This document shows positions 38,887-50,161 of a stretch of 64,000 nt of DNA, piece by piece. The notes under the pieces are model-generated. The model saw nothing but the letters and a program-made list of their open reading frames with translations. It ran no database searches and was not told where the DNA came from. Position 1 is the stretch's first letter. Each line of letters begins with the position of its first letter. The translations under genes and the position numbers were made by a program. This DNA is from Ceratorhiza oryzae-sativae (Eukaryota > Basidiomycota > Agaricomycetes > Cantharellales > Ceratobasidiaceae): contig JARWMV010000238.1 of the NCBI GenBank assembly GCA_030998015.1, forward strand, positions 1,116,001 through 1,180,000. Direction: 5' to 3'.

Positions 38887-41316
38887 TCAACGTCTTAAAC
38901 GCTGCATAAACGACGCAACTGGCGAGTCGAACATGGAGCATTTCCCTCGGAAGTGGCTGTTTACTGCCGATTGGATCGTTTCGCGGTCCACGGATTGGAC
39001 AATCAAACTGCCACAGCGGTAGCAAAAGTGACTGTATGCGCACTGATGTTGGATTAATGTCTACTATATTTGGAGGACGTTACCTGTTGCATCCGGGTGT
39101 CATGCACTTGTTTCATCCCGAATGTTAGAGCGTCTGATGGGAGACTGTTGTTGTTTGCCTACCGTCATATGATAGCATCCCTCGTTCTTGCTAATCGGTG
39201 TCTTGCACCCTGGACAGTCCTACTCGAGACAATGAGTTCAAGCTCGCAGTAAAGCGAGTTGATTACTGACCTTCCATCCCTCCTCAGCCATCAGTTTCTT
39301 CAACTCGCTCGTTCCATCGCACGAATGGCCCTCGTCTCCCTCGATGGTCAGATTGCAGTTCTTGCACCATTTGTGTGAGCAGTCTGGTAGCGGGCAAGTA
39401 ATGGTCCCCTCTTCGGCATCAAGGTCTGCGCGCACCACGAATGCGGCTCGTTGACCTGCACCGAGTGAAAGGGTAGAAGCCTGGTGAAAGAAACAAAACG
39501 ATGGCTTACATTTTCGGCAATGGACCATGGTAGATATTGGTGTGAGCGAGAGTTCCACGTATATGGCGTATTGTTGCTCAGTCAGGCCGATGGTTTCGAC
39601 CAAGCTTTGACCCACCCCTAGTCGCGAATGCTTCAACATCAACATCAGCCTCTTGAAAGAAAGACAAAAGCTCACTTCCTTGGGTTGCACCTCCCTTAAT
39701 CGAGTGACAAGTTGGACACAGGATCGGGAACGTTCTCGATTCCAATTTAGACTGTACGTAATCCCGCATGCATTCACGGCAGTATGGGTGGTCGCACCCC
39801 TCCATTGGAGCCAATGCGCCAGCATGAAATGTTTCAAAACAAATTCCGCAGTCGAAAGCTTGTCCAGGACCTGACTCCTGCGCGAGGGCAGCCAAAAGTT
39901 GGTCCTCAGCATCAAACTCTTCCTGCATGCGCAGAGCCATAAGCGCATCCTCTGATAGTCCGTTTGACTGGTCTGTGGGGGTTTCAGCAACTTGACTTGG
40001 TTCCTTCGTGGGTGGTTTAGATCCAACAGGCATGGGTCGGTTGTCTAGTGCATTATGGGCGTGTTGCTAACCAGGTGTATTCAATCTTCTACTATTTTAT
40101 CGATATGAGCACCACGTACCAACTCCCGTTCAAGGTGCCTTAGCTTCGACTTGAGCTGGCTGATTTCGTTCGCTGCTTTTTTGGCTTCGGCTTCGGCTTC
40201 TCGGCTACGCAAAGCTCCCGCATTTGCTTCATATAACGCAGCCAGCCTTGTAATTCGCTCCTGCTGCGGATTTCGCCACTCAGCTTTACACACCAGATGG
40301 GCCGAGAACTGGGACATGAGTTGGGCCTCCCATTGGAGCGTGGACGATTTGACGCCTGCCGGAACTTTTAGAAGTTTCGCTAGATAATTGGCTGCTGCGG
40401 AAGCGGATGCTAACAAAATAAGGCCGGCGCCCTCTGGATGTTCTGGCCGAGAATGGGAGTCAAATATGGCGTATATCTGGGATATGTCGTTGACTGTGGT
40501 ATCTGATATTGAACTTCGCTTGATAGGAATGCGAAACACAGAAAGGATTTCTGGCGGTCGAGTTATGAGCGCAGCAGTGACGTCGTTGGATGCCCGAGGA
40601 GTTTGGAGGGCACTAGATTCAATATCTCACTAAAAGCCGAGTTAATGGTCAGATGAGAATCTTACTTCAACATGCTTAGGAATGTCTCGGGTCCCACAAG
40701 TTTATCTTGTCGATCGTAAACCCGCATGGCTTGCCGGAACAATGGTAGAGGAAAGAGGTCGTCGGGCTCGAGGTGACCTTGGCTTGGCCAATGAGCGCAG
40801 ATTGCTGTTGCATCCTGGACAAATAAGTGTGAATTTCTTAGCGCAGCGCAGCTCGAGTGGACCAACAAGATGCGCATCAAGAGAGCCCATCCATTTGACC
40901 AAGTCGATGCCAGACAGGCCTTGTAGGGAGCTATCGAATGTCACACGTATGGCATTAAGAGCTGCTAGGCCACAAGCAGATGGAGCACCCTGGTTGTATT
41001 GGCTCGTACCCGGATAGGAGATCACATGAGTCTCTCCGACGAGCACACGCTCGAGCTTCGCATCGGGCGACAGGTGCTTTGCGGGATCCACTAGTAACCT
41101 GGAAGCTGATGAAGATGCTGATTTATACGAGTGAGACGAGGATCTCGAAGCCTTGTGTTTTGACGATGAACTTCGTGGTTTGCTGGAGGACACTGCGGCC
41201 TCGATGTCATCCTGACGAGCCGGCTGCTGGTCAGACCTGGACTTTGAGGATTGCTTAGATTCTGTAGACGAGTTATTTTTGCGGTTTGTACTGCTATATT
41301 TGCTATTCTCGAACAT
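38887..41316 (-). CDS. Putative cysteine-protease-like domain fused to an RBR E3 ubiquitin ligase
   Basis: Start at 41316 (MFENSKYSSTNRKNN). Residues 1-75 are Ser/Lys-rich. Residues about 95-270 resemble a papain-like fold: GAPSACGLAALNAIR with Cys115, and YAIFDSHSRPEHPEGAGLIL with Asp251/His253. A coiled coil follows (REAEAEAKKAANEISQLKSK). A 53-nt intron (LEREL joined to QHAHNALDNRPMPVG) leads to an RBR module: RING1 (CGICFETFHAGALAP, CDHPYCRECM, CPTCHSI), IBR (ITCPLPDCSHKWCKNCN) and RING2 (CPGCKTPISKNEGCYHMT, CMTPGCN, HFCYRCGSLIV). The RBR part transfers ubiquitin through a RING2 cysteine. A deubiquitinase-like role of the N-terminus is inferred from the Cys and Asp-Ser-His motifs only. 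Stop at 38887-38889. It is divergent from PRP40. Confidence 0.82.
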
Positions 41317-41468
41317 CGCCGGATCCAATCTCGTAGGTGTGGCTGTCTTGAGCGACAGCGAGCAGACAAGGGTGGCTTGGGCGCCCGGGTCCGCGGAAGG
41401 TTTAGCGCCAGCTTTGGCCCGTCTCTCAACCACAACTCTCGCATCAGAACCTTGGACCGAGTTCAACA

Positions 41469-44400
41469 ATGGTGAATTTCCCGGAGTCTATAACATTGGC
41501 ATCTTCTAACTAGATATATTTTCTGCAGGCAACCGTACCTCCAGGCCTCTGGGTGAGTGGCTAGAGCCAACGCTTAATTTGTGACCAACCCAACCATCCA
41601 CAGGCCGAGTATCGCAATCCTGAGGGCAGGATTTATTGGTACAACGTGAGTGATTTGAAGAATGCATTCGGATCATGAATTAATTTTCTGCATAGACTCA
41701 AACAAAAGTTAGCTCATGGGAGAAGCCTGAAGAACTCAAGACTCCGTTCGAGGTTTGAAGTCTTTATTGTACGACTCGTTGCATAGCACGCTAACTCTTC
41801 GCTTTCTTCAATTCAGAAAGCCATGGCCGCTACTCCATGGAAGGAGCATGTTTCGCAAGGCCGCAAGTACTGGTACCATGTATGAATTTCTCGGTGTTTG
41901 GCGATCCCCGGTGGCTGACTCCCTTCCTTCAGTCCCAAACCAAGGAATCCAAGTGGGAGATGCCTCAGGAGCTTGTGGAGCTCATGGAGAAGGTTAATAA
42001 GGAGAACCCATTGCCAGCTGGGCTCCCGTATGTCTTTTGTTTTGATGTTGTTCATGGTCGTGACGTCCATTAATAGGCCCCGCCCTGGCGCTCCTAACTT
42101 TACCGCTGGTCCTCTCAATCCTGGCGACCCAGGTTTGCCAGCTGTACCTGGTCTTCCGGTCAACCCAACCCTGGCCTCGCTGGCCCTGGAGGAATGCGCC
42201 CAATGGGCATGCCGGCCCTTCCAGGTGTGCCGGGCTTCATGCCTCAGCCTGGTATGCCTGGTTTCATGGTCAACCAAGCCGTTACACCCGGCGGTGGCAC
42301 TGCACTCCCTACACGTCCTAACATGCCCGACGATCCGGTGATCCCACCGGGGGGGTTCCCGACACACGATGAGGCCGAGAAAGCATTTGCTCATTTACTG
42401 AAAAAAGCCGGCGTGGACGCAACCTGGACATGGGACCGTACCATGCGAGCCATTATTACGGACCCATTATACAAGGCTTTGAGTAGTCTGGCCGAGAAGA
42501 AGGCTGCTTGGCAAAAGGTATGCTCTTGTCAATCTGTTTGGTACCCAACTGACGCATTACATTTGTCAGTACGTTGAAGCCATCAAAGCTAAAGAAAAAG
42601 AAGAACGCGACGCCCGCATCGCAAAAGCGCGTCCCGGAATACGGAAACTCCTTACCGAATCCAAGGATATTTTCTATTATACGACCTTCCCTACAGCAGA
42701 AAAACTGTTTGTTAAGGCCTCTTCGTGGAACGCAGCCAAGGTCGAAGATGAGCGGAGAGCCATCTTTGAGGAATTTATCGAGGAGCTCAAGAATGCTGAA
42801 ACAGTCAGTGTGCCTCTTATTCAAGCGTGATGGTTAAGTAACTATTTTTAGATTAAACAACGCGAGTTGAAAACGAAGAATATTGCTCGGATTGTTGCAC
42901 TCTTCAAAGAGCTCGAAGTTGATGTTCTTACGAAGTGGCGAACTGCTCAACAACGTGTTCTAGACTGTGAAGAGTGGCGTAACAATGAGGAGCTACGCAG
43001 TCTGGGCCCTTTGGATATGCTACTTGCGTTTGAGGACTACTCTCGCGCTCAGGAGCGAATTCATCAAGAGGAGAGTCAGAAACGAGCCATGGAGAAGACG
43101 AGGAAGGAGAGAAAGGCCCGCGAAGCATTTAGAGTAAGTTCATTTACACCAGTCTCTACCAAGCTGTTACGCATTCGCATTACAGGAGTTGCTCGCCGAG
43201 CTTGTCAAAGATGGGCGTATCCGCGCCAAAACTAAGTGGAAGACCGTTTATCCTCAATTCGCCGAGGATCAGCGCTACCTCAACCTCTTGGGTACACCGG
43301 GATCGAATCCGATCGAGTTGTTCTGGGATGTAGTTGACCAATTTGACCAAGCTCTGGAAGAAAAAGTAGCCTGCGTTAACCGCGCGATGGACGAAAGGGG
43401 CATCAAGTTTAACGCCACGATGACAGAAGCGGGGCTGCGTGATGCGATACAGGGGTCACGTAGTACTGAAGGCATGAGCAACGAAGACATCCTCGAGGTA
43501 TACAATACGGTTAGTTCGTTCCACCACTGGGCCTTACTTGAATTCAAGTGAGATTTTAGTTCAAAGACGAGCTCAACCAAAAGACAGCCGAAGAAACAAG
43601 AAAGGCTGAACGGCGAAAACGACACCAAATAGAAGATTTGCGCAGTGCACTCAAAAAGATGGATCCTCCAGTTGGCCTGGAGATGACTTTTGAACAGGTA
43701 AAAAGTGTGAATACAGGGCGCCCCAGAAAAGCTCACGCCCATTATCCAGGCCGTTCCTCTCATCCAAGATTTGAAAGAGTTTAAAGCGATTGAGGACGAA
43801 GAAACCCGGGCTGCCGCCTTCGCGAAATACATTCGCAAACAGAAGGTCAGCTAAAGTAGACTCGCCAAAGCCCGATGATCTAACCCATGGGTGTAGGAAA
43901 AACTTAAGGAACCTTCCGAGGACGGTGGCTCGACAACTAGCAGGAAGCGCAAAGAGCCATCGCATTACTCGTACGACCGAGATTCCAAATCGGCTCGTCA
44001 CCACCGTGACTACGAGGACCGGCGACATACGCGTGATGACGATTATGACCGAGATCGTGATCGAACGCGCGACCGTGACCGCGACTACCGGGATCGAGAT
44101 CGGGATCGAGACTATCGTGGTTCTCGATACGAACGCGATGAACGCGACCGTGACCGCGAGCGAGAACGCGAGCGGGACCGGGATCGCGGCCACCGGTCCG
44201 ACCGGCACCGACACGATACGATGGATGTAGACCCACGCACACCCCCGGTGAAAGAACTTGACTACTCAGAGGATCGTACGCGGAAGGTGGGTTAAGCCAG
44301 AGCAATACCTCCATAGCTTGTCATGGTTGAGCACATGGTTTCAGCAGGCCCGATGGAGGTTGATACGAGGGAAGACAGTCCGGAGGAGGGAGAGATATAG
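41469..44400 (+). CDS. PRP40: Pre-mRNA processing protein Prp40 (two WW and several FF domains)
   Basis: The coding part of exon 1 is only the ATG (41469-41471). Intron 41472-41528 and a 24-nt exon (ATVPPGLW) follow. WW1 reads YRNPEGRIYWYNTQTKVSSW; WW2 reads GRKYWYHTQTKESKWEMPQE. A Pro/Gly/Met-rich linker leads to FF domains (EKAFAHLLKKAGVDATWTWD; FVKASSWNAAKVEDERRAIF; REAFRELLAELVKDGRIRAK; EVYNTFKDELNQKTAEETRK). The tail is a long Arg/Asp/Glu alternating region (about 43970-44220) ending in an acidic stretch at the TAG at 44398-44400. Prp40 bridges the 5' splice site and branch point in the U1 snRNP. The linker changes frame near 42155-42159, where one base seems to be missing. Confidence 0.92.
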
Positions 44401-45207
44401 CAGCAATGGTTCTGTTCCATCAATGCAAGCGTATGTCCAGAGGGGTGGCTGAATACGTTTGATCGAGGTTGCGCCTTTCGAAGTACTATAATTCCAAATC
44501 ATATCGTACTTTTACCCAGCTATTTGGATCTTGTCGTTTCCTATGATAAATTTCCATTGGCGACGACTCACGAGCCATCTCCAGTTGCCCGCTAGTCGGT
44601 GGGTAAGTGCGAGCTTACAACAGATCTTGAGTTCAAGGGGAAAGTTTGCATCAACTTCATGACAATGGTGCAGTCCCGTAGTGCTGCGTCTCATGCATTA
44701 TTATCTAGTTGAAGATGTAGAGTGATCGCCCCAGTAGTGTAAATCAAAAAGACTATATGCGCTCATTCTGCTTAGACAAACGACCAACTCAACGCGAGCG
44801 CCGAACCCTCGGTAAACGACAAGGATTCGCCATATCAAGCGGCAGCGAGTGGTATAACGCGAGGTTGATACACTGCTTGCGTTGAACAACTGAAGCTGGT
44901 GTCAAATACCTGCGTTGATCAGAAAATGTCAGCACTCTCATCCTTCGCGACAACTGCATCGCTGCTCTTAGTTCCTCTGGGGTTCGTTCCAGTTCTCTTT
45001 GCAATCAGGGGTAAAAAGCAACGGCAGAAGCATGCTGGGGTTGTGGATGTTCACCACCAAACAACCATTCTGCTGTCTTCTACATCATAGTGGAGGAAAA
45101 ATGATGGATAGTAATAGGTGATTCGATTCAACGACATCAGATGGATAATTTGTAGGAGAAGAGCGCGCTGCATCGAGCGCAGCCGTTGGGGAGCCCTGGT
45201 TTGGGTG
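44401..45207. other. Intergenic region downstream of PRP40
   Basis: About 800 bp. One small plus-strand frame at 44926-45090 begins MSALSSFATTASLLLVPLGF and has one hydrophobic segment, but nothing else supports it as a gene. No other signal was found. Confidence 0.4.
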
Positions 45208-46046
45208 TTAGTAAACAGGGGTCATGTGGGTGACAGAAGAAAAAAAAATAGGAAGTGGGGAGCTCACGATGGACAGGGCCGGTGCGATGAGACAGGGGGT
45301 AGGGGGCATACATCGCGCTGGGCACGGAAAGGCGACACGGAGTGCAGCGGCTTCGAGCCACGCGACATCCGATGCAGCTTATAGGAGGTTACCTCGACAC
45401 AGTCCCTGTGGGTGAACACTCGATGTCCCTAAGTTGCGCGGGCGCCATAGCGCCAGGACCAAGTGTTCAACCCGGCGGACACACGTGCTTCTCGAGGGTT
45501 TGACTAAGCTGGCTGCTCGAGAGGGAGGATGTCTAGAGTGAGAGAAAGGGTCAGAATTGGGAGATAGGAGCAAGCAGAAGACGAGCTTACCTCCCTGGCA
45601 GTCGCTAGATGCTAGGGAAATCCACAAGTATTTGAAGCTTTGGTGACGCGCTAAGTTGCACTAGGGCGATAGTCGCTGGTCTATGGAATGGCCAGCTATC
45701 AAGAATGGTCAGCTTCGAGCTCGTGGCACAGGAGAGGGGCATACACATGTGGAGTGACTCACAGTCACCGATGTGAGAGTGGGTAGGAGGTAAAGGGTAA
45801 CACCGCAGCCACTTGAAGTGGGAAGCAGGCGGTGGGTGGTGGTGGTCGAGGATAAGTCGCTGGGTGGGGGAGGGGGGGATTTTATATCTACCGAGGCCCA
45901 TGAGGGCCCAAGCAGATGCACATAACGTACTCACGTGAGTGCGGCGAAGTACGATGAGCGGTCGGGGTTGCTGGCTGGAAGCAGGACCTCGGTCTGGGCT
46001 TGGCCCCTATGCTTTTGCAACGTCTCGCGGCCACTTAGCAGCATTA
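45208..46046. repeat. Left arm of 839-bp inverted repeat
   Basis: The exact partner of 47065-46227 on the other strand: paired positions always sum to 92273, so there is no net insertion or deletion. Four mismatches were noticed (45228/47045, 45554/46719, 45602/46671, 46031/46242). The outer end reads TTAGTAAACAGGGGTCATG. Open frames inside are mirror images in both arms and show no known domain. The arm contains a palindromic ACTCACGTGAGT near 45929-45940. Confidence 0.95.
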
Positions 46047-46226
46047 AGACTCTCCAGAATGATCTTTGAGTTTTGAATACGAGTACAAGACACATAGTTC
46101 CCACATATACACTTGGATTCACATGTCGGGATTTGTGTATCGCTATTGACATATATGCACTAGTGTGTAGAAAACCATTGCAAAAGAGTGTGCATATATT
46201 TAAATTTAGAAATATTGAAGGGGGCG
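46047..46226. other. 180-bp spacer of the large inverted repeat
   Basis: A+T-rich and unrelated to the arms; no open frame or internal symmetry beyond short words was noticed. If transcribed through, it would be the loop of an 839-bp hairpin. Confidence 0.8.
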
Positions 46227-47065
46227 TAATGCTGCTAAGTGACCGCGAGACGTTGCAAAAGCATAGGGGCCAAGCCCAGACCGAGGTCCTGCTTCCAGCC
46301 AGCAACCCCGACCGCTCATCGTACTTCGCCGCACTCACGTGAGTACGTTATGTGCATCTGCTTGGGCCCTCATGGGCCTCGGTAGATATAAAATCCCCCC
46401 CTCCCCCACCCAGCGACTTATCCTCGACCACCACCACCCACCGCCTGCTTCCCACTTCAAGTGGCTGCGGTGTTACCCTTTACCTCCTACCCACTCTCAC
46501 ATCGGTGACTGTGAGTCACTCCACATGTGTATGCCCCTCTCCTGTGCCACGAGCTCGAAGCTGACCATTCTTGATAGCTGGCCATTCCATAGACCAGCGA
46601 CTATCGCCCTAGTGCAACTTAGCGCGTCACCAAAGCTTCAAATACTTGTGGATTTCCCTAGCATCTAGCGGCTGCCAGGGAGGTAAGCTCGTCTTCTGCT
46701 TGCTCCTATCTCCCAATTATGACCCTTTCTCTCACTCTAGACATCCTCCCTCTCGAGCAGCCAGCTTAGTCAAACCCTCGAGAAGCACGTGTGTCCGCCG
46801 GGTTGAACACTTGGTCCTGGCGCTATGGCGCCCGCGCAACTTAGGGACATCGAGTGTTCACCCACAGGGACTGTGTCGAGGTAACCTCCTATAAGCTGCA
46901 TCGGATGTCGCGTGGCTCGAAGCCGCTGCACTCCGTGTCGCCTTTCCGTGCCCAGCGCGATGTATGCCCCCTACCCCCTGTCTCATCGCACCGGCCCTGT
47001 CCATCGTGAGCTCCCCACTTCCTATTTTTTTTTCTTCTGTCACCTACATGACCCCTGTTTACTAA
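46227..47065. repeat. Right arm of 839-bp inverted repeat
   Basis: Reverse complement of 45208-46046 at about 99.5 percent identity by eye. The outer end reads CATGACCCCTGTTTACTAA. No target-site duplication was found next to the outer ends (left flank GGTTTGGGTG, right flank TGATACATAT). Confidence 0.95.
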
Positions 47066-48635
47066 TGATACATATTTCATTCATAGACTGCCTTACTATT
47101 AGCGGAACCACCCCATTCTAAGTTAATGCATTAAACCACTATTCAATCCACCATGTGATCGTTTCCCTGTTGTACCTCATTATATGCTTGCTTCATCCAA
47201 GTTATTTGACGATCATATCATGAGTATCCCCGCTTTTGAACTGGGAGGCAGATTCAGCTGCTCGGGGGATGGACTACGTTTGAAGCGATCAAGCGCGTCC
47301 CCGCCCCTGAGCTGAAGGGGCACTGCAGAGGTGACGTTTACCCTCTAGCATAGACTCATCAAGCGGCCCAAAGCAGTGTCCACTTTACAGCCACCATTGG
47401 CGATATTCAGATCCTAAAGCTTCCAATCAAAGCCAACCAGTCGCCTCTCAAGCCCTCGAGGAGCAAACATTTTCAGAAGCGTGGGCATAGCAGTGATCAG
47501 GCAGGCCCTAGCGACAAGTGTTCTCGTATTGCTTAGGTAGTTTTGTATTCATAAAAGATTAATTTGGAAGTAATCTTACCGTCATGGTTTAACAGACAGT
47601 GTTCACTCTCTTATCCTGAAGCCTGAAGAAATTTCTTGATCTCTCTGATATTTCAAATTATGCTTTCTCTCCTCTGTTTTCTCGTTTGTAGCGCTAGAAC
47701 GCTTGCATGAATCCAATTAATCGATATTGTCCTTTTCATTTATTTTTGCCCTGCACTGCGCTCAGAGCGATACCCCTAGAAAATCTAGGAGGCAAAAACT
47801 TCCAGCAAGTAAGACGCACAGCCGGTACGGGTACCTCAATACCTATGGATAACCAGTAATGCTGAGCCTTGACGATATTCTGGAGCTGTCTCGAAACTTG
47901 AGTGGGATTCTGTGTATTTGGTCGGCAAGCCTTTGATAAGATGGAAGCATGTACTAGGCCCATAGCCATTCACTCCCTTGTGCCTATATCTGATCTGTCG
48001 AAGGCATCAATGTAATACGGGTGGCTCGGCTCAAAAGTCACACAATCCAAGTAAGGATATATGCGCATGTTTATCTTAGCACTAGTGGCTCGTTGAACAT
48101 GTGGACGAAATAAAATAGAAAATATCTAAGCACGCGCGGGTAGACGGCAGGCCATGGTCTCGTTTTTATTGGCTAGGAGCTTCTCGTACTGTTGGACGGT
48201 TGGTCGTTCAGACTAATGTCGTCTTACTACCTGGCTCGCCCCAAGTCTTTGAGGTCATATTCTGTCGTCTTCCATGTTTTGTACCTGGCTTGCGCTTACA
48301 ATGATTCAACGATCAAAGTGGTCATGACGTTCCACCGACCCCCACCATACTAGTGTTAGCATGTTCGTGATGATGCTGTGAGTAGGTTGGGCATTTTCAG
48401 TACCGTCCAGGTATGGTGCAGGTTTGGGTTTCGTAACGTAGTTTCCTTGGTTCTCGTCCGTTTCCGATCCTTCAGCCATGTCCATCGCTCAAGCTCCAAT
48501 CTTGGGTTAGCCCATTCACCAACTAGCAAGACATTGATATTTGAATCTCGTCTCATAAGCCCGACCGTAGGGCGAAAGCAACTGCATAACATGGATGCAT
48601 AAGGTGCATAAAACTGGTAGGATGATACAGTAAAA
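47066..48635. other. Intergenic region without recognised genes
   Basis: About 1.6 kb between the large inverted repeat and the eL33 stop. Short open frames occur on both strands, but none shows a recognisable domain. Part of it may be the eL33 3' region. Confidence 0.45.
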
Positions 48636-49303
48636 TCAGATGGACGAAGGGTACAGCATCTGCGCAGCACTCGTCAGCTCCCTGGCGAAAACAATCAAGA
48701 ACAAGAGGACGCACTACTCGGACGCTCGCACCGAACGCATGAGGGGGGATGTTGCTCCTGAACTTGCTCTTTACAACTCCAGAGTTTCCATGTGGGCGTG
48801 TTACGCGTCTGGATATGAGGAGAGAATGGGATCAGAAGGGAGATGGAATGAATGAATGGAAAGGACCGACCCCCAGATGACTCGAATTTTGGATCCCTGA
48901 ATTTCTCGCTTTGCCTTGTAGACATATGCCAGGCGCTGGTGGTCGGCGTTAGCATGGCTCTGGGGCAACATTCTATTACAGTGGCCCAAGGCTCACCTTT
49001 CCTAGATAGAATTGCGCATCCTCTTTGGTCGAGACTCCCTCGATCTGGATGAGCGAAGTGTTGGGTCGGGAGTTGCGCTTGCTGCGCTTGTGACCTAGGA
49101 TTCGGCCCTTGGCGTACAGGCTACGATGATAGTTAGTCTTGCATTATAACAGAGACAGAGTACCAGGGAGCCGTGTCATGTGTCCATCCACCGGTCCACT
49201 CTCCATCCAGCTTATTGCCTCGCAGCATCTCCCTCTTCCAATAAACTATTCCCCTTGCATAATGAGCAGCATGCAAGGTAACGACGTACCGAGTGGAAGG
49301 CAT
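48636..49303 (-). CDS. RPL33: 60S ribosomal protein eL33 (L35A)
   Basis: Five exons give a complete 105-residue protein, the normal length. It starts [20 protein letters not shown], continues [55 protein letters not shown] and [18 protein letters not shown], and ends MLYPSSI with TGA at 48636-48638. It is a structural protein of the large ribosomal subunit. The first intron follows the fifth codon, an early position usual for ribosomal protein genes. It is divergent from BUD20 (224 bp apart). Confidence 0.96.
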
Positions 49304-49527
49304 TTTAGTGTCGGCGACGAGTGAGGTCTTGGGGGCGTTGTCTCGGTCGCGTCGGTGGATTCGTTCGGATAGGTCCGGGCGATCCGATGGAATTGGATAT
49401 ACGGGATAGGGACCGCCCTGGCTCGATATGAATTTGAATCCGAGCGGAGAATTTGAACGACGATTGATAAGGTGGGTCTCTTGTAAACCAGAGCGCATTA
49501 GGATTGAGCGGGTTTCGTTGTCATAGG

Positions 49528-50016
49528 ATGGGGAGGCTACGAAGATCAAGAGTGCACAAAGCCCAGCGAGACGTGCACAGGGCTTCACGAACACGAGTGA
49601 GTCTATGCTGGTCGCCTCTAAACTTGCTGTTCACCACGGCGACAGGCTCGGACGCGCGACCTCGACCAAATCCAACTGCACGACCTCGATCCGGCGGTTA
49701 GGGCAAAGCTCGAGTCTCAGCCGATCGACGTGGAGAAGCCTGGACTGGCACAGCACTATTGCGTGGAATGTGCCAAGTACTTTGAGACTGACGCAGCGCT
49801 CAAGTCGCACTGGAAGAGCAAAGTAAGTGCGATAGACCGGATAGAGTCGAGTTTGCTCATTTGCGACATGTAGGTGCATAAGCGGAGGTGCAAGCAGCTA
49901 AGAGAGCCGGCGTACACCATCGAGGAGGCGGAGCGTGCGGGAGGACTGGGCAGAGAGGCCAGGCAACGCCCAAAAGACACAGACATGGATGCTGGCGTTG
50001 CGGCGGGCGCCGCGTA
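49528..50016 (+). CDS. BUD20: Bud20/ZNF593-type C2H2 zinc-finger shuttling factor
   Basis: Three exons encode 129 residues. The N-terminus is basic (MGRLRRSRVHKAQRDVHRAS), and the family block DLDQIQLHDLDP follows. The finger is C2H2 with Cys62, Cys65, His78 and His84 (YCVECAKYFETDAALKSHWK), followed by KVHKRRCKQLREPAYTIEEA. Bud20 binds pre-60S particles and helps export them from the nucleus. The start at 49528 fits the conserved N-terminus. Its neighbour eL33 is also a large-subunit gene; shared regulation is plausible. Confidence 0.92.
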
Positions 50017-50161
50017 GACTTGCTTGCTATCATTAATTTATTCCATGAAAATCATTATTTCCCCAGCTGGCCCTGATTACCTCAGCCGCGGGTTAAGCGT
50101 CGCCCCATCTCACTTGTCCACGTCCACCACCCTGTCAACCCACCTCGCTGTCTTGCCCACC

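Noticed and set aside
39238..40026. A 262-codon minus-strand open frame beginning MDLNHPRRNQVKLLK
   Set aside because: It is out of frame with RING1 and reads through two introns. Splicing gives a consistent RING1-IBR-RING2 protein instead.
45605..46668. Identical 109-codon frames in both arms of the large inverted repeat
   Set aside because: They are mirror copies of the repeat, Pro/His-rich, without known domains or splice-supported extensions. Not enough to call a gene.
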